Both the position numbers and the translations under genes were made by a program. From HGM04593 sp045589695 (GTDB lineage: Bacteria; Bacteroidota; Bacteroidia; Bacteroidales; Bacteroidaceae), in assembly GCA_045589695.1 (NCBI GenBank), contig JAZNPP010000026.1, forward strand, positions 62,001 to 126,000: a DNA stretch of 64,000 nt, given 5' to 3'. Of this stretch, positions 27,637 through 36,000 are shown one piece after another; the first letter of the stretch is position 1, and each line of letters begins with the position of its first letter. The notes under the pieces were generated by a model, which had not been told where the DNA came from, searched no databases, and worked only from the letters and a program-made list of their open reading frames with translations.

Positions 27637-27850
27637 CAAAAAAATATTTTACCACACACATCATGAAGCCTTTTTTTTTAAATATGAGCTTGCGGTAATC
27701 CGTACCGCAGAGCCGCCAGCAAGCGCATACGCCACACGCTTCGGCATATCATGACATCATGCGGCATAAACCGCAACTGTCCGGAAAGCGTAAAAGAGCA
27801 AGCCAAGAGCCTTCAACAGGCAGTATTCAGCCTATCGGCAATTTTTATAT

Positions 27851-29152
27851 TTAATGATTTTTATTGAACAGCGCGGCCCGTTCTTCGAGCATGGCGTAAT
27901 GATGCGGTTTTATATTCGATGAGCATGCACGTATTCCGTTGCGTGCAGCTCCTGTCGTAGCAAGGTCTATTCCGCTTATGCCATAGTATAGAAGTTCTTT
28001 CAGCAGCTCTCCGCCGTCCATATCCTTGTAGCCTAAAGTAAAGAAAAAACCGTCGCTAACCGGTTCTTCGCCGTCAGTGTCATATACTACGTTGAAACCG
28101 TTGCGCACAAGAATATCCTTTATTCTCGCCGTACGCAAGGCATACTCCTTTATGTCTCCCACGAAATTGTACTCCCCGTCACATGCCGCTTTCAGCATAG
28201 CGGCCATAGCGCATTGCGCCGAGTGCGACACGCCAGAGGAAAACGAATAGAGAAAAGCGTATGCGAACGCAGCGCCGAACTTAGGCATGCCGTAACGCTG
28301 ATCAAGAGCATCGTACCGGCGGTTGAAAAGCGCGTCAGAAATGCATGCGAGAGCAATCCTCTGCCCGGCATAACTGAATATCTTCGAAGCGCTCATGAGA
28401 ATGATATAATTGTCGGTATAATGCGACACGCTCGGCTGGAACGGCGGCTCGAACGGCACGCTCATGTCACGTCTGAAGTCCATTGTCATATATGCCAGGT
28501 CCTCAATGACAATCACATCATGCCTTCTTGCCGCACGCCCTATTATATCAAGTTCCTCTTCGGTCAATGACATCCATGTAGGATTATTCGGCGTTGAATA
28601 AAGTATAGCGCATATATTTCCCGTCAAAAGCATCTCTTCGAGCTTTGCTTCAAGAGCCGTTCCACGGCATTCGGCGATGTCGAACGACGTGATGTTCACG
28701 CCTATGACCTGTGCCTGAAGCTTCTGGACAGGAAATCCCGGGTCAATGTAAAGCACGGTATTGCGTTCAGCGTCAAGTTGCGATGCGATCATCAGCGAAG
28801 CGAACGACGCCTGCATGGAACCCACAGTCGGAATACATCCGGCAGGAGATATGTCAGTATTCACGAACGCCTTTAAAAAGCGTGACGCCTGCTCCTTAAT
28901 TTCCGGAATACCGTCAATTATAGGATATACCGACGCAACGCCGCGTCGCAGAGCCTCACATTCAGCCTTCACGCCGACAGCCGACGGCGGCAGCCCGGGC
29001 ACGCCCATTTCGAAGTGAATGAATTCAGTACCCGTACGCTGTTCGGCGAGGCGCACCACCGCGCCCACCTGACGAATAGAAGCTTTACGAATATCGTCTA
29101 TTTCTAACTCTTTTACGATCGCGTCTATTATTTTTGAATCTATGATAGGCAT
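27851..29152 (-). CDS. pyridoxal-phosphate aminotransferase, class I/II
   Basis: This fold-type I PLP enzyme of 433 residues is of the aspartate aminotransferase kind. The lysine that binds PLP is seen in SASKIFSYAGQRIA. Substrate and cofactor signatures include YSTPNNPTW, VIVIEDLAYM and, near the end, a GIRACSSN segment with the likely carboxylate-binding arginine. The exact amino acid substrate cannot be told. The gene stands alone on the minus strand with long noncoding stretches on both sides, so it is probably transcribed by itself. Confidence 0.82.
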   Translation of the reverse strand: MPIIDSKIIDAIVKELEIDDIRKASIRQVGAVVRLAEQRTGTEFIHFEMGVPGLPPSAVGVKAECEALRRGVASVYPIIDGIPEIKEQASRFLKAFVNTDISPAGCIPTVGSMQASFASLMIASQLDAERNTVLYIDPGFPVQKLQAQVIGVNITSFDIAECRGTALEAKLEEMLLTGNICAILYSTPNNPTWMSLTEEELDIIGRAARRHDVIVIEDLAYMTMDFRRDMSVPFEPPFQPSVSHYTDNYIILMSASKIFSYAGQRIALACISDALFNRRYDALDQRYGMPKFGAAFAYAFLYSFSSGVSHSAQCAMAAMLKAACDGEYNFVGDIKEYALRTARIKDILVRNGFNVVYDTDGEEPVSDGFFFTLGYKDMDGGELLKELLYYGISGIDLATTGAARNGIRACSSNIKPHHYAMLEERAALFNKNH

Positions 29153-29505
29153 TTCTTACAGGTTTTCTTCTTGAATTCGATTCCAACTTCTTCAGCATCC
29201 TTCTCGTTTTGGCCTTGCCGAGCATTTTCTTTGCAGCACGGGAAATACTTTTCCCTTTCTTCTTATATATAATGAACAGCAACAAAGGAATCATATCCGT
29301 TTATATTTCAATTGACGATGTCCGCAGGCATATAGTTTATTGTACAAAAAGCGAGACAACAAGGCTTGCGCAGTTTCTGTAAACAAATGATTATTCAAAA
29401 GCATTAGAGCAAGGCTTGCAACGCTGTAGAACACCGGAGTTCAGTAACCTAAATGAGGATTCTACATCGTTGCGTAACGCAGCTATAGCGCTTTTAATTA
29501 GCCAT
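29153..29505. other. intergenic region between ettA and the aminotransferase
   Basis: These 353 bases contain two copies of CAAGGCTTGC (29360-29369 and 29410-29419) and a long imperfect hairpin at 29418-29473. A basic 69-residue frame (29085-29294, minus) starts here and runs into the aminotransferase gene; I do not accept it as a gene. Confidence 0.5.
29418..29473. ncRNA. candidate structured RNA element or hairpin
   Basis: GCAACGCTGTAGAA (29418-29431) pairs with TTCTACATCGTTGC (29460-29473), 13 of 14 positions, with one C-T mismatch. The 28-base loop contains a small CCT/AGG hairpin. On the minus strand it lies about 33 bases after the ettA stop. There is no T run beside it, so it is not a standard terminator; it could be a 3' element of the ettA transcript or part of a repeat. 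Confidence 0.35.
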
Positions 29506-31203
29506 TCAGTCTTCCATTAACTTACGATACCTGACCTTCTTCGGTTCCTCAATACCCAGACGGCGCATTTTATTCTCTTCATAGTCAGAATAAGATCCCT
29601 CGAACGAGAAAACATTTCCGTCGCCTTCGAAAGCGATGATATGAGTACAGATACGGTCAAGGAACCAACGGTCGTGGCTGATTACCACAGCGCAGCCCGC
29701 AAAGTTCTCAAGGCCTTCTTCGAGGGCACGGAGAGTGTTCACGTCAATATCATTGGTAGGCTCGTCGAGGAGGAGAACGTTGCCGCCCTCTTTAAGAGCC
29801 ATAGCGAGATGCAGACGGTTACGTTCACCGCCGGACAGGACGCCGCATTTCTTCTCCTGGTCGGCGCCGGCGAAGTTGAAGCGTGAAAGGTAAGCGCGTA
29901 CGTTTATCTCCTTGCCTCCAAGACGCATCAGTTCGTTGCCCTGGCTCATAACCTCATAAACGCTCTTGTCGGGAAGAATATCCTTGTGGTTCTGGTCCAC
30001 GTAAGCGATCTTTACGGTCTCGCCCACTTCGAATGTTCCTTCATCGACAGACTCAAGACCCATAATCATGCGGAAGAGGGTCGTCTTACCGGCGCCGTTG
30101 GGACCGATGACACCGACAATGCCGTTAGGAGGCAGCATGAAGTTCAGATTACTGAAGAGGCGTTTATCGCCGAATGACTTACCGATATTTTCGGCATTGA
30201 TGACCTTATTGCCCAAACGAGGGCCGTTAGGGATGAATATCTCAAGCTTCTCTTCACGCTCTTTCTGGTCCTCGTTGAGCATGCGTTCATAAGAGTTAAG
30301 ACGAGCCTTACCCTTAGCCTGACGGGCCTTAGGCGACATACGTACCCATTCAAGCTCACGTTCGAGAGTCTTGCGGCGCTTGCTTGCCGATTTCTCTTCC
30401 TGTTCCATACGCTTTGTCTTCTGTTCGAGCCATGAAGAGTAATTGCCTTGCCAAGGGATACCCTCGCCTCGGTCAAGTTCAAGAATCCAACCGGCGACGT
30501 CGTCAAGGAAGTAACGGTCGTGAGTAACGGCGATTACAGTGCCCTCGTACTGATTGAGATGCTGTTCGAGCCAGTCGATGCTTTCAGCGTCGAGGTGGTT
30601 GGTAGGCTCGTCCAGAAGAAGCACATCGGGTTTCTGCAGCAGCAGGCGGCAGAGAGCCACACGGCGACGTTCACCGCCCGAAAGATGATCTACAAGTTCG
30701 TCGGGAGCCGGGCAGCGCAGAGCGGCCATAGCACGTTCGAGCTTGCTGTCGAGATTCCATGCGTCAGTAGCGTCGATGATGTCCTGAAGTTCCGCCTGAC
30801 GGGCGAAGAGCTGGTTCATTTTGTTCTCGTCCTCATAATATTCCGGCAGAGCGAACTTCATGTTTATCTCCTCGTATTCCGCAAGAGCGTCCACTGTAGC
30901 CTGCACGCCCTCTTTCACGCACTCCATCACAGTCTTTCCGTCCTGCAGTTGAGGGTCCTGCGGCAGATAGCCTACAGAATAGCCCGGCGACCACACCACA
31001 TTGCCCTGAAAGTCATTATCGATGCCTGCAATAATCTTCATAAGCGTAGATTTACCGGCACCGTTCATACCCACGATACCGATTTTCGCTCCGTAGAAGA
31101 ATGAGAGGTAGATATTCTTTAGAATTTGTTTGTTTGTCTGTTTGATGGTCTTGCTAAGGCCTACCATCGAGAAGATAATTTTCTTGTCGTCTACTGTTGC
31201 CAT
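29506..31203 (-). CDS. ettA: energy-dependent translational throttle protein EttA (ABC-F)
   Basis: EttA is a soluble ABC-F ATPase that binds the ribosomal E site and tunes early elongation to the energy state. Two ABC domains are complete: GMNGAGKST with LSGGERRRVALCRLLL and LLLDEPTNHLD in the first, GPNGAGKTT with LSGGERNRLHLA and LLLDEPTNDID in the second. A charged arm and linker lie between them (KRMEQEEKSASKRRKTLERE). The length of 565 and the sequence KTIKQTNKQILKNIYLSFF fit EttA rather than Uup or an antibiotic-resistance ABC-F. It stands alone. Confidence 0.93.
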   Translation of the reverse strand: MATVDDKKIIFSMVGLSKTIKQTNKQILKNIYLSFFYGAKIGIVGMNGAGKSTLMKIIAGIDNDFQGNVVWSPGYSVGYLPQDPQLQDGKTVMECVKEGVQATVDALAEYEEINMKFALPEYYEDENKMNQLFARQAELQDIIDATDAWNLDSKLERAMAALRCPAPDELVDHLSGGERRRVALCRLLLQKPDVLLLDEPTNHLDAESIDWLEQHLNQYEGTVIAVTHDRYFLDDVAGWILELDRGEGIPWQGNYSSWLEQKTKRMEQEEKSASKRRKTLERELEWVRMSPKARQAKGKARLNSYERMLNEDQKEREEKLEIFIPNGPRLGNKVINAENIGKSFGDKRLFSNLNFMLPPNGIVGVIGPNGAGKTTLFRMIMGLESVDEGTFEVGETVKIAYVDQNHKDILPDKSVYEVMSQGNELMRLGGKEINVRAYLSRFNFAGADQEKKCGVLSGGERNRLHLAMALKEGGNVLLLDEPTNDIDVNTLRALEEGLENFAGCAVVISHDRWFLDRICTHIIAFEGDGNVFSFEGSYSDYEENKMRRLGIEEPKKVRYRKLMED

Positions 31204-31300
31204 ATAATATAATTTAATAATGTCCGCTCAAAAGGAGAAGCAGTCGGTCATCATAAGAAACATCATAGCCGCTTTAAACCTTGCTTCGCCATTTATACTG

Positions 31301-31323
31301 CAAATATACTCACAAACGAGCGA
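31301..31323 (+). repeat. 23-bp direct repeat, copy A
   Basis: This 23-bp unit begins CAAATATACTCACAAACGAG and is repeated exactly at 31385-31407. Copy B overlaps the end of the 64-bp repeat at 31330-31393, so the two repeat types form one composite pattern. Confidence 0.8.
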
Positions 31324-31329
31324 GAAATT

Positions 31330-31393
31330 TGAAGCTTGCTTCAATATTTTTCAAAGCGAGTGCAGAAATATTCGAGCTTTAGCTCAAATATAC
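31330..31393 (+). repeat. 64-bp direct repeat with internal palindromes, copy 1
   Basis: The element contains GAAGCTTGCTTC and GAGCTTTAGCTC, both able to form small hairpins, with an AATATTT/AAATATT pair between. It matches 31485-31548 in 63 of 64 positions in the same orientation. It has the look of a small noncoding interspersed element. Confidence 0.85.
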
Positions 31394-31407
31394 TCACAAA
31401 CGAGCGA
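31385..31407 (+). repeat. 23-bp direct repeat, copy B
   Basis: An exact copy of 31301-31323. Its first bases are shared with the end of the 64-bp repeat copy 1. Confidence 0.8.
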
Positions 31408-31484
31408 AAATTGCGCAAGCGAATGGGTGAAAATTTATTTTCACACGCAATGAGCGCAGCTAAATTTCGCTGAAAGCAAAAATA

Positions 31485-31548
31485 TGAAGCTTGCTTCAAT
31501 ATTTTTCAAGGCGAGTGCAGAAATATTCGAGCTTTAGCTCAAATATAC
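31485..31548 (+). repeat. 64-bp direct repeat, copy 2
   Basis: The second copy of the 31330-31393 element, differing at one base (CAAGG in place of CAAAG), 155 bases further on. It lies upstream of the patatin gene and is followed by a T-rich stretch. Confidence 0.85.
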
Positions 31549-31656
31549 GCTTTTTTCACAACATATCATACGCTACGTGACAAAAACGCGCCAACATGCC
31601 AACAAACCCCAAAATTGCATAAAAAGCGATAAAAGAACATTTGTTATACCTTTTTC

Positions 31657-33990
31657 ATGAGACTAAGGGCAATGAATTTCGTTACATTCCTGTATGTCGG
31701 GCGTTTTATGTTAAGAAGAATAATATTGCATATCATCATGGCATTGCTGCCGTCGTTGCTCATTGCGCAGAAGGTAGGCCTTGTCATGAGCGGCGGAGGG
31801 GCCCGTGGCCTCGCTCATATCGGTGTCATAAAAGCCCTTGAAGAGAACAGCATCCCCATAGACTACGTGGCAGGTACATCAATGGGGGCTATCGTAGCGG
31901 CCCTCTACGCCATGGGCTACACCCCCGACGAGATGATAGCCGTCATGAAGAGCGACGATTTTCAGAGGTGGTACACAGGAACGATGGACAACGAGCAGAT
32001 GTACTACTTCAAAAAGAACAGAGAGATGCCCGACCTGCTAAGCATACATTTCGACCTCAAGGATTCGTTGCGTATCATGGCGCCTGCGGCGAACATAGTG
32101 AATGCGACACCCATGAACCTCGGTTTTCTTGAGATATTCGCAGGGGCCACTGCCGCCTGCAAAGGCGATTTCGACAGCCTGATGATACCCTTCCGTTGCA
32201 TAGCTTCCGACGTCTACAACAAAAAAGAGGTCGTTCTCTCCAAAGGCGATTTAGGCGACGCTGTACGTGCTTCCATGAGCTACCCGTTCTTTTTCAGGCC
32301 CATCAAACTCGACAGCGTTCTGCTCTTCGACGGCGGCATATACAACAACTTCCCTACCGATGTCATGCAGCGCGATTTCGCTCCAGAGATAATCATCGGC
32401 AGCGTCGTTAGCGACAACCCCGGCATGCCCGACGAGAAAGACATAATGAGCCAGGCAGTGAACCTCATCATAGGGCATAGCGACTACTCCTTGCCCGCCG
32501 ACAAAGGGATAATACTCGACATGAAAGTGCGCGGAGTGAGCCTGCTCGACTTTCACAAGATTGACAATGTCACGGCATTAGGCTACCGCCATGCCGTATC
32601 GCTCATAGACTCAATAAAAAGCCGTATTCCCCGCAGAGAAGAGAGCGGCATGCTGGCAGCTCGCCGTTCGGCCTTCAAGCGACGTGTGCCTGAGCTTCTA
32701 TTCGACAAAGTCGTAGTACAGGGAGTCAGCGAAGAGCAAAAGAAATCAATAGCAAGAGAGTTCCAGAAAGACGGCGAGAATTTCAATTACAAAAAGTGCA
32801 AGAGAGGATATTACAGCCTTATGTCGAACAAGATAATCGACAACATAATACCCCATGCTATATACGACGAAGAGGACAGCGCATACGCCCTGCACCTCGA
32901 CGTCACCATGAACCCGCCGTTCACGCTCAAAGTAGGAACGAGCCTCGCCACTGACATATCTAACCAGATATATTTCGGGCTCCATTACCGCAACCTCAAC
33001 AACCATTTCAAGGAGTTCGTCCTCGACGGGCAGTTAGGTAAAGTATACAACAATGTACAGTTGTCGGGGCGTGTCGATTTTCTCAGCGAAATACCGCTGT
33101 CGCTGAAGCTGACAGGCTCATACTCCACTATCGACTACTACAACATGCGGTACCTCTTCTCCAAAGAGAACACAATAGCCATGAACCGCAAGAGAGAGAT
33201 GTTCGCGAAGCTGAAGATAGAACTGCCCTTCCTCAACCATAAAAAAGCCGAGATTGGCATAGGCATCGCCGGCATAAAAGACGAATACATGCCCGCAGAC
33301 GTCATAGACCTAAACAGCCCCCATTTCGACAGCAACACGTCGGAGCAGTTCAGCGCTTTCCTGCGTCTCGAAGGCAACACCCTCAATGCGAAAGCGTTCC
33401 CCACCGAAGGACGATACGACGCCCTGTCGGCATATTTCATCACCGGCAACGAGGCATACAAAAGCATAGCGGACGAGAGAAGCGACGACAGCCAAAAGTC
33501 CTGGCTACAGATAAAATATACCCGCCGTGACTATTTCAAGATAACGAAATCATTAAGGCTCGGCACCTGTCTGCAGCTCTATTATTCCACACGCCGTCTC
33601 TCCAAGACCTATCAGGCGACAATGATGCAGGCAGGGTCGTTCACCCCCACCCTCACGAGCCTGTTCAACTACGACCCCAAGTTCAGGGCCAACCAATACA
33701 TCGCCGGCGGCGCGATACCTATAATAAACCTGAACAGCTTCGTGCAGATACGCCCGAGCTTCTACGTCTTCTTGCCCTACAGAAGCATTATAGAGAACCC
33801 GGACGGCACAGCGAGCTACAGTCCTAAGATTTTCAGCGACTTCGAGTACATTGCCGACATAACGGCAGCCGTCAGGCTGTCGAACATATCAATAAGCGCC
33901 TTCGTGAACTACTTCAGCTCGCACAGGACAAGCGTGAACGTAGGTCTCACCCTCGGTTGGTTCATCTTTAATGAGAGGTTTGTGGAGTAA
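31657..33990 (+). CDS. patatin-like phospholipase with outer-membrane barrel
   Basis: This has an N-terminal patatin domain, a serine lipase with a Ser-Asp pair. The oxyanion loop is GGGARG, the nucleophile elbow GTSMG and the aspartate lies in DGG (LLFDGGIYNN). From about residue 340 follow a POTRA-like part and a barrel-like region rich in alternating aromatic residues, ending ...TLGWFIFNERFVE. This is the layout of PlpD-type (type Vd) autotransporters and common in Bacteroidota. A signal peptide is seen in MLRRIILHIIMALLPSLLIAQ, so the true start may be the ATG at 31708 (or 31672), not 31657. Substrate lipids are unknown. Confidence 0.88.
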   Translation: MRLRAMNFVTFLYVGRFMLRRIILHIIMALLPSLLIAQKVGLVMSGGGARGLAHIGVIKALEENSIPIDYVAGTSMGAIVAALYAMGYTPDEMIAVMKSDDFQRWYTGTMDNEQMYYFKKNREMPDLLSIHFDLKDSLRIMAPAANIVNATPMNLGFLEIFAGATAACKGDFDSLMIPFRCIASDVYNKKEVVLSKGDLGDAVRASMSYPFFFRPIKLDSVLLFDGGIYNNFPTDVMQRDFAPEIIIGSVVSDNPGMPDEKDIMSQAVNLIIGHSDYSLPADKGIILDMKVRGVSLLDFHKIDNVTALGYRHAVSLIDSIKSRIPRREESGMLAARRSAFKRRVPELLFDKVVVQGVSEEQKKSIAREFQKDGENFNYKKCKRGYYSLMSNKIIDNIIPHAIYDEEDSAYALHLDVTMNPPFTLKVGTSLATDISNQIYFGLHYRNLNNHFKEFVLDGQLGKVYNNVQLSGRVDFLSEIPLSLKLTGSYSTIDYYNMRYLFSKENTIAMNRKREMFAKLKIELPFLNHKKAEIGIGIAGIKDEYMPADVIDLNSPHFDSNTSEQFSAFLRLEGNTLNAKAFPTEGRYDALSAYFITGNEAYKSIADERSDDSQKSWLQIKYTRRDYFKITKSLRLGTCLQLYYSTRRLSKTYQATMMQAGSFTPTLTSLFNYDPKFRANQYIAGGAIPIINLNSFVQIRPSFYVFLPYRSIIENPDGTASYSPKIFSDFEYIADITAAVRLSNISISAFVNYFSSHRTSVNVGLTLGWFIFNERFVE

Positions 33991-33991
33991 A

Positions 33992-34025
33992 AACGATTAA
34001 CGAGGAACGAGGAACGTTAATCGTT
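33992..34025. terminator. hairpin between convergent genes
   Basis: AACGATTAACG (33992-34002) pairs perfectly with CGTTAATCGTT (34015-34025) around a 12-base loop. It fills the 41-base gap between the convergent patatin and patB-like genes and probably ends both transcripts. The same GTTAATCG word makes up the short-repeat arrays near 37.45 and 41.0 kb. Confidence 0.55.
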
Positions 34026-34031
34026 ACCCTC

Positions 34032-35204
34032 TCAACCAACTTTATCATACGCGCCTTTTATCTGTTCGAGGGCCTTTACAAGCACCGAACGGGGGCAGCC
34101 TAAGTTCATACGCATAAAGCCGGAGCCGCCTTCGCCGAACATAGCGCCGTCATTCATGCCTACCTTAGCCTCCCTGATGAAGAACTCGACAAGCCGGTCA
34201 TGAGGCAAGCCGAGCCCGCGTGCGTCAAGGAACACGAGGTACGAAGCCTGAGGACGAATCATACCCATCTTAGGCATATTCTCCTTTAGGTATTGTTCCA
34301 TAAAGTCGATATTCGCCTCGACGTACTCAAGCATCTGTTCAAGCCACTCGTCGCCCTGCTCGTACGCCGTAGCGACAGGGCCTGTAGCGAACAGGTGCGC
34401 AGTGTCGAGCTCACTGCGACGCAGGAACTCCTGATATTGGTTACGGACAGTCTCGTTCTGTATAATATGATAAGAACTCTTAAGGCCTGCGATGTTGAAA
34501 GTCTTGCTTGCCGCCATAAAGGTTATGCAACGCTCCTTAGCGCTGTCGCAGCATGTCGAGAACGGAGTATGCTTGTAGCCTTTGAGCGCCATGTCGCAAT
34601 GAATCTCGTCGCTTATCACAAGAACGTCGTTCTTGGCGCAAATCCCGCACATACGTGCAAGTTCTTCCTTTCTCCACACTCGGCCGCCGGGGTTGTGAGG
34701 GTTGCACAAAAGGAACAGCTTGCAGCCCTTTATCTTCTCTTCGAAATCCTCGAAGTCAATTTCGAACTGACCGTTCACAAGCTTCAGCGGCGATGTCACG
34801 AGCGTACGTCCGAGGTCATGAGTCACATGATGGTAGGGATGGTACACAGGCGGCTGCACAAGCACCTTATCGCCGGGCTTGGTGAAGCACTGCATGGCGA
34901 ACGATATCGCAGGAACGATACCGCCCACGAATCCGATTTCCTCCTCTTTGACCTCCCAGCCGTAGTGGCGCGACACCCAATTGATGATTGCCGGTCTCCA
35001 TCTTTTGCATATGTACGTGTAACCGAACACTTCGTGGTTCAACCTCTTCTTTATCGCATCAACAATGAACGACGGAGTCTTGAAGTCCATGTCGGCAATC
35101 CACATCGGCAACACCTCTTCGGTACCGAAAATTTCCATCACATTGTCATACTTTAAACAGTCTGTGTGCTTACGGGGCACAATCTCGTCAAAATTGTATT
35201 TCAT
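34032..35204 (-). CDS. patB: PatB/MalY-type C-S lyase (PLP)
   Basis: This PLP enzyme of the aspartate aminotransferase fold splits C-S bonds such as in cystathionine or cysteine, giving homocysteine or sulfide, pyruvate and ammonia. The opening NFDEIVPRKHTDCLKYD, PMWIADMDFKTP, GFVGGIVPAISF, LCNPHNPGGRVW, ISDEIHCD and the PLP lysine in MAASKTFNIAGLKSS are those of the MalY/PatB group. The length of 390 is normal. It follows the ABC ATPase gene by three bases. Substrate choice between cystathionine and other thio-amino acids is open. Confidence 0.9.
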   Translation of the reverse strand: MKYNFDEIVPRKHTDCLKYDNVMEIFGTEEVLPMWIADMDFKTPSFIVDAIKKRLNHEVFGYTYICKRWRPAIINWVSRHYGWEVKEEEIGFVGGIVPAISFAMQCFTKPGDKVLVQPPVYHPYHHVTHDLGRTLVTSPLKLVNGQFEIDFEDFEEKIKGCKLFLLCNPHNPGGRVWRKEELARMCGICAKNDVLVISDEIHCDMALKGYKHTPFSTCCDSAKERCITFMAASKTFNIAGLKSSYHIIQNETVRNQYQEFLRRSELDTAHLFATGPVATAYEQGDEWLEQMLEYVEANIDFMEQYLKENMPKMGMIRPQASYLVFLDARGLGLPHDRLVEFFIREAKVGMNDGAMFGEGGSGFMRMNLGCPRSVLVKALEQIKGAYDKVG

Positions 35205-35207
35205 AGC

Positions 35208-35984
35208 TTATGGTATTTCAATCCTTTTCTCTTTGTTGTCGTATCTTATACCGGCGTCGCCTATAAGTTCCCGCAACGCTCCGCTGGCCGAAAGTTCTTC
35301 AACGCAGCCTTCGCTCAGCTTGCCGCCGCCGAGAATCCACATTCTGTCGGCGAGCCTTACCGCAAGCTCAAGGTCATGCGTCGATACCAAAATAGCCTTT
35401 CCGTTCTCCCTTGCGAGGCTCACGAGCTTTCTGTAAAGGCTCACCTTGCTGCCGAAGTCGAGAAACGCTGTCGGCTCGTCGAGCAGCAACAGCGGCGTCT
35501 CTTGCGCAAGAGCCTTAGCCACCATGCATTTCTGACGTTCGCCGTCGCTGAGAGTGTCAATGGTACGCTGCTCCAAATGCACGATACCCATGACATCCAT
35601 CGCCTTGTCCACCGCAGCCCGATCCTTGCGCGTCAGGTACCCGACGAAATTGGTGTAGGGCGTGCGTCCGAGCGATACGAGGTCACGGACGTTTATTGCC
35701 GTCCTTACGTTTTCGGTAAGCACTACCGATATATGTTTTGCTATGTCGTTATTCGTCATAGCCGAAACATCGCCGTTCCTGTACCTTACATTGCCGCCTA
35801 ATGGCGGGATATATGCCGACAGCGTACGCAGCAATGTCGATTTGCCGGCTCCGTTACGACCGACAAGAGCGACAAGCTCGCCACGCCTGAGCGAAGCGTT
35901 GATACCGTCCGCAACGACCTTCGCCTTACGGCCGTTCCTGTACCCTATCGTAAGATTTTCGAGGCTCAGTACAGTATCGTGCAT
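35208..35984 (-). CDS. ABC transporter ATP-binding protein, FecE/BtuD type, orphan
   Basis: This single ATPase domain has Walker A GRNGAGKST, the signature LSDGERQKC (LSDGE in place of LSGGQ), Walker B LLLLDEPTAFLD and the switch histidine in LVSTHDLE. The FecE/BtuD group energises import of iron chelates or cobalamin. The start at 35984 (MHDTVLSLEN) is preferred to 36023 because it opens the domain and avoids overlap with the S37 peptidase gene. No permease or substrate-binding gene is near; the neighbours are a peptidase and a C-S lyase. Confidence 0.85.
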   Translation of the reverse strand: MHDTVLSLENLTIGYRNGRKAKVVADGINASLRRGELVALVGRNGAGKSTLLRTLSAYIPPLGGNVRYRNGDVSAMTNNDIAKHISVVLTENVRTAINVRDLVSLGRTPYTNFVGYLTRKDRAAVDKAMDVMGIVHLEQRTIDTLSDGERQKCMVAKALAQETPLLLLDEPTAFLDFGSKVSLYRKLVSLARENGKAILVSTHDLELAVRLADRMWILGGGKLSEGCVEELSASGALRELIGDAGIRYDNKEKRIEIP

Positions 35985-36000
35985 ACCCGTCTCCGACAGT

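Larger units (their letters stand above)
27440..27850. other. leader region of the PurF-like gene and 3' region of the aminotransferase
   Basis: These 411 bases hold, in minus-strand order, a weak hairpin TGCGGTA/TACCGCA (27691-27709), a promoter-like box (27629-27636), a candidate 34-residue leader frame (27506-27610), and a terminator hairpin (27475-27496). An imperfect stem of 11 pairs, 27543-27553 with 27593-27603 and one G-T pair, lies inside the leader frame. Nothing else is clear in 27637-27850. Confidence 0.55.
31204..31656. other. intergenic region with repeats between ettA and the patatin gene
   Basis: The 453 bases between these divergent genes are mostly filled by two direct repeat types (64 bp and 23 bp) made of short palindromes. 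A plus-strand frame at 31220-31453 only reflects these repeats. The last 100 bases (31550-31656) are without visible structure and should hold the promoter of the patatin gene. Confidence 0.6.

Noticed and set aside
29085..29294. Basic 69-residue minus-strand frame before the aminotransferase
   Set aside because: Its second part overlaps the aminotransferase N-terminus by 68 bases, and its composition (Arg, Lys, Asn) is that of an out-of-frame reading.
29410..29480. Possible integron attC site
   Set aside because: The hairpin lacks the conserved RYYYAAC and GTTRRRY ends, and there is no integrase or cassette structure.
31220..31453. Plus-strand frame of 77 codons upstream of the patatin gene
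   Set aside because: It is made of the intergenic repeats (IYSQTSE occurs twice) and has no protein-like features.
31301..31548. Possible CRISPR array
   Set aside because: Only two copies of each unit, unequal spacing, no regular spacers and no cas genes.
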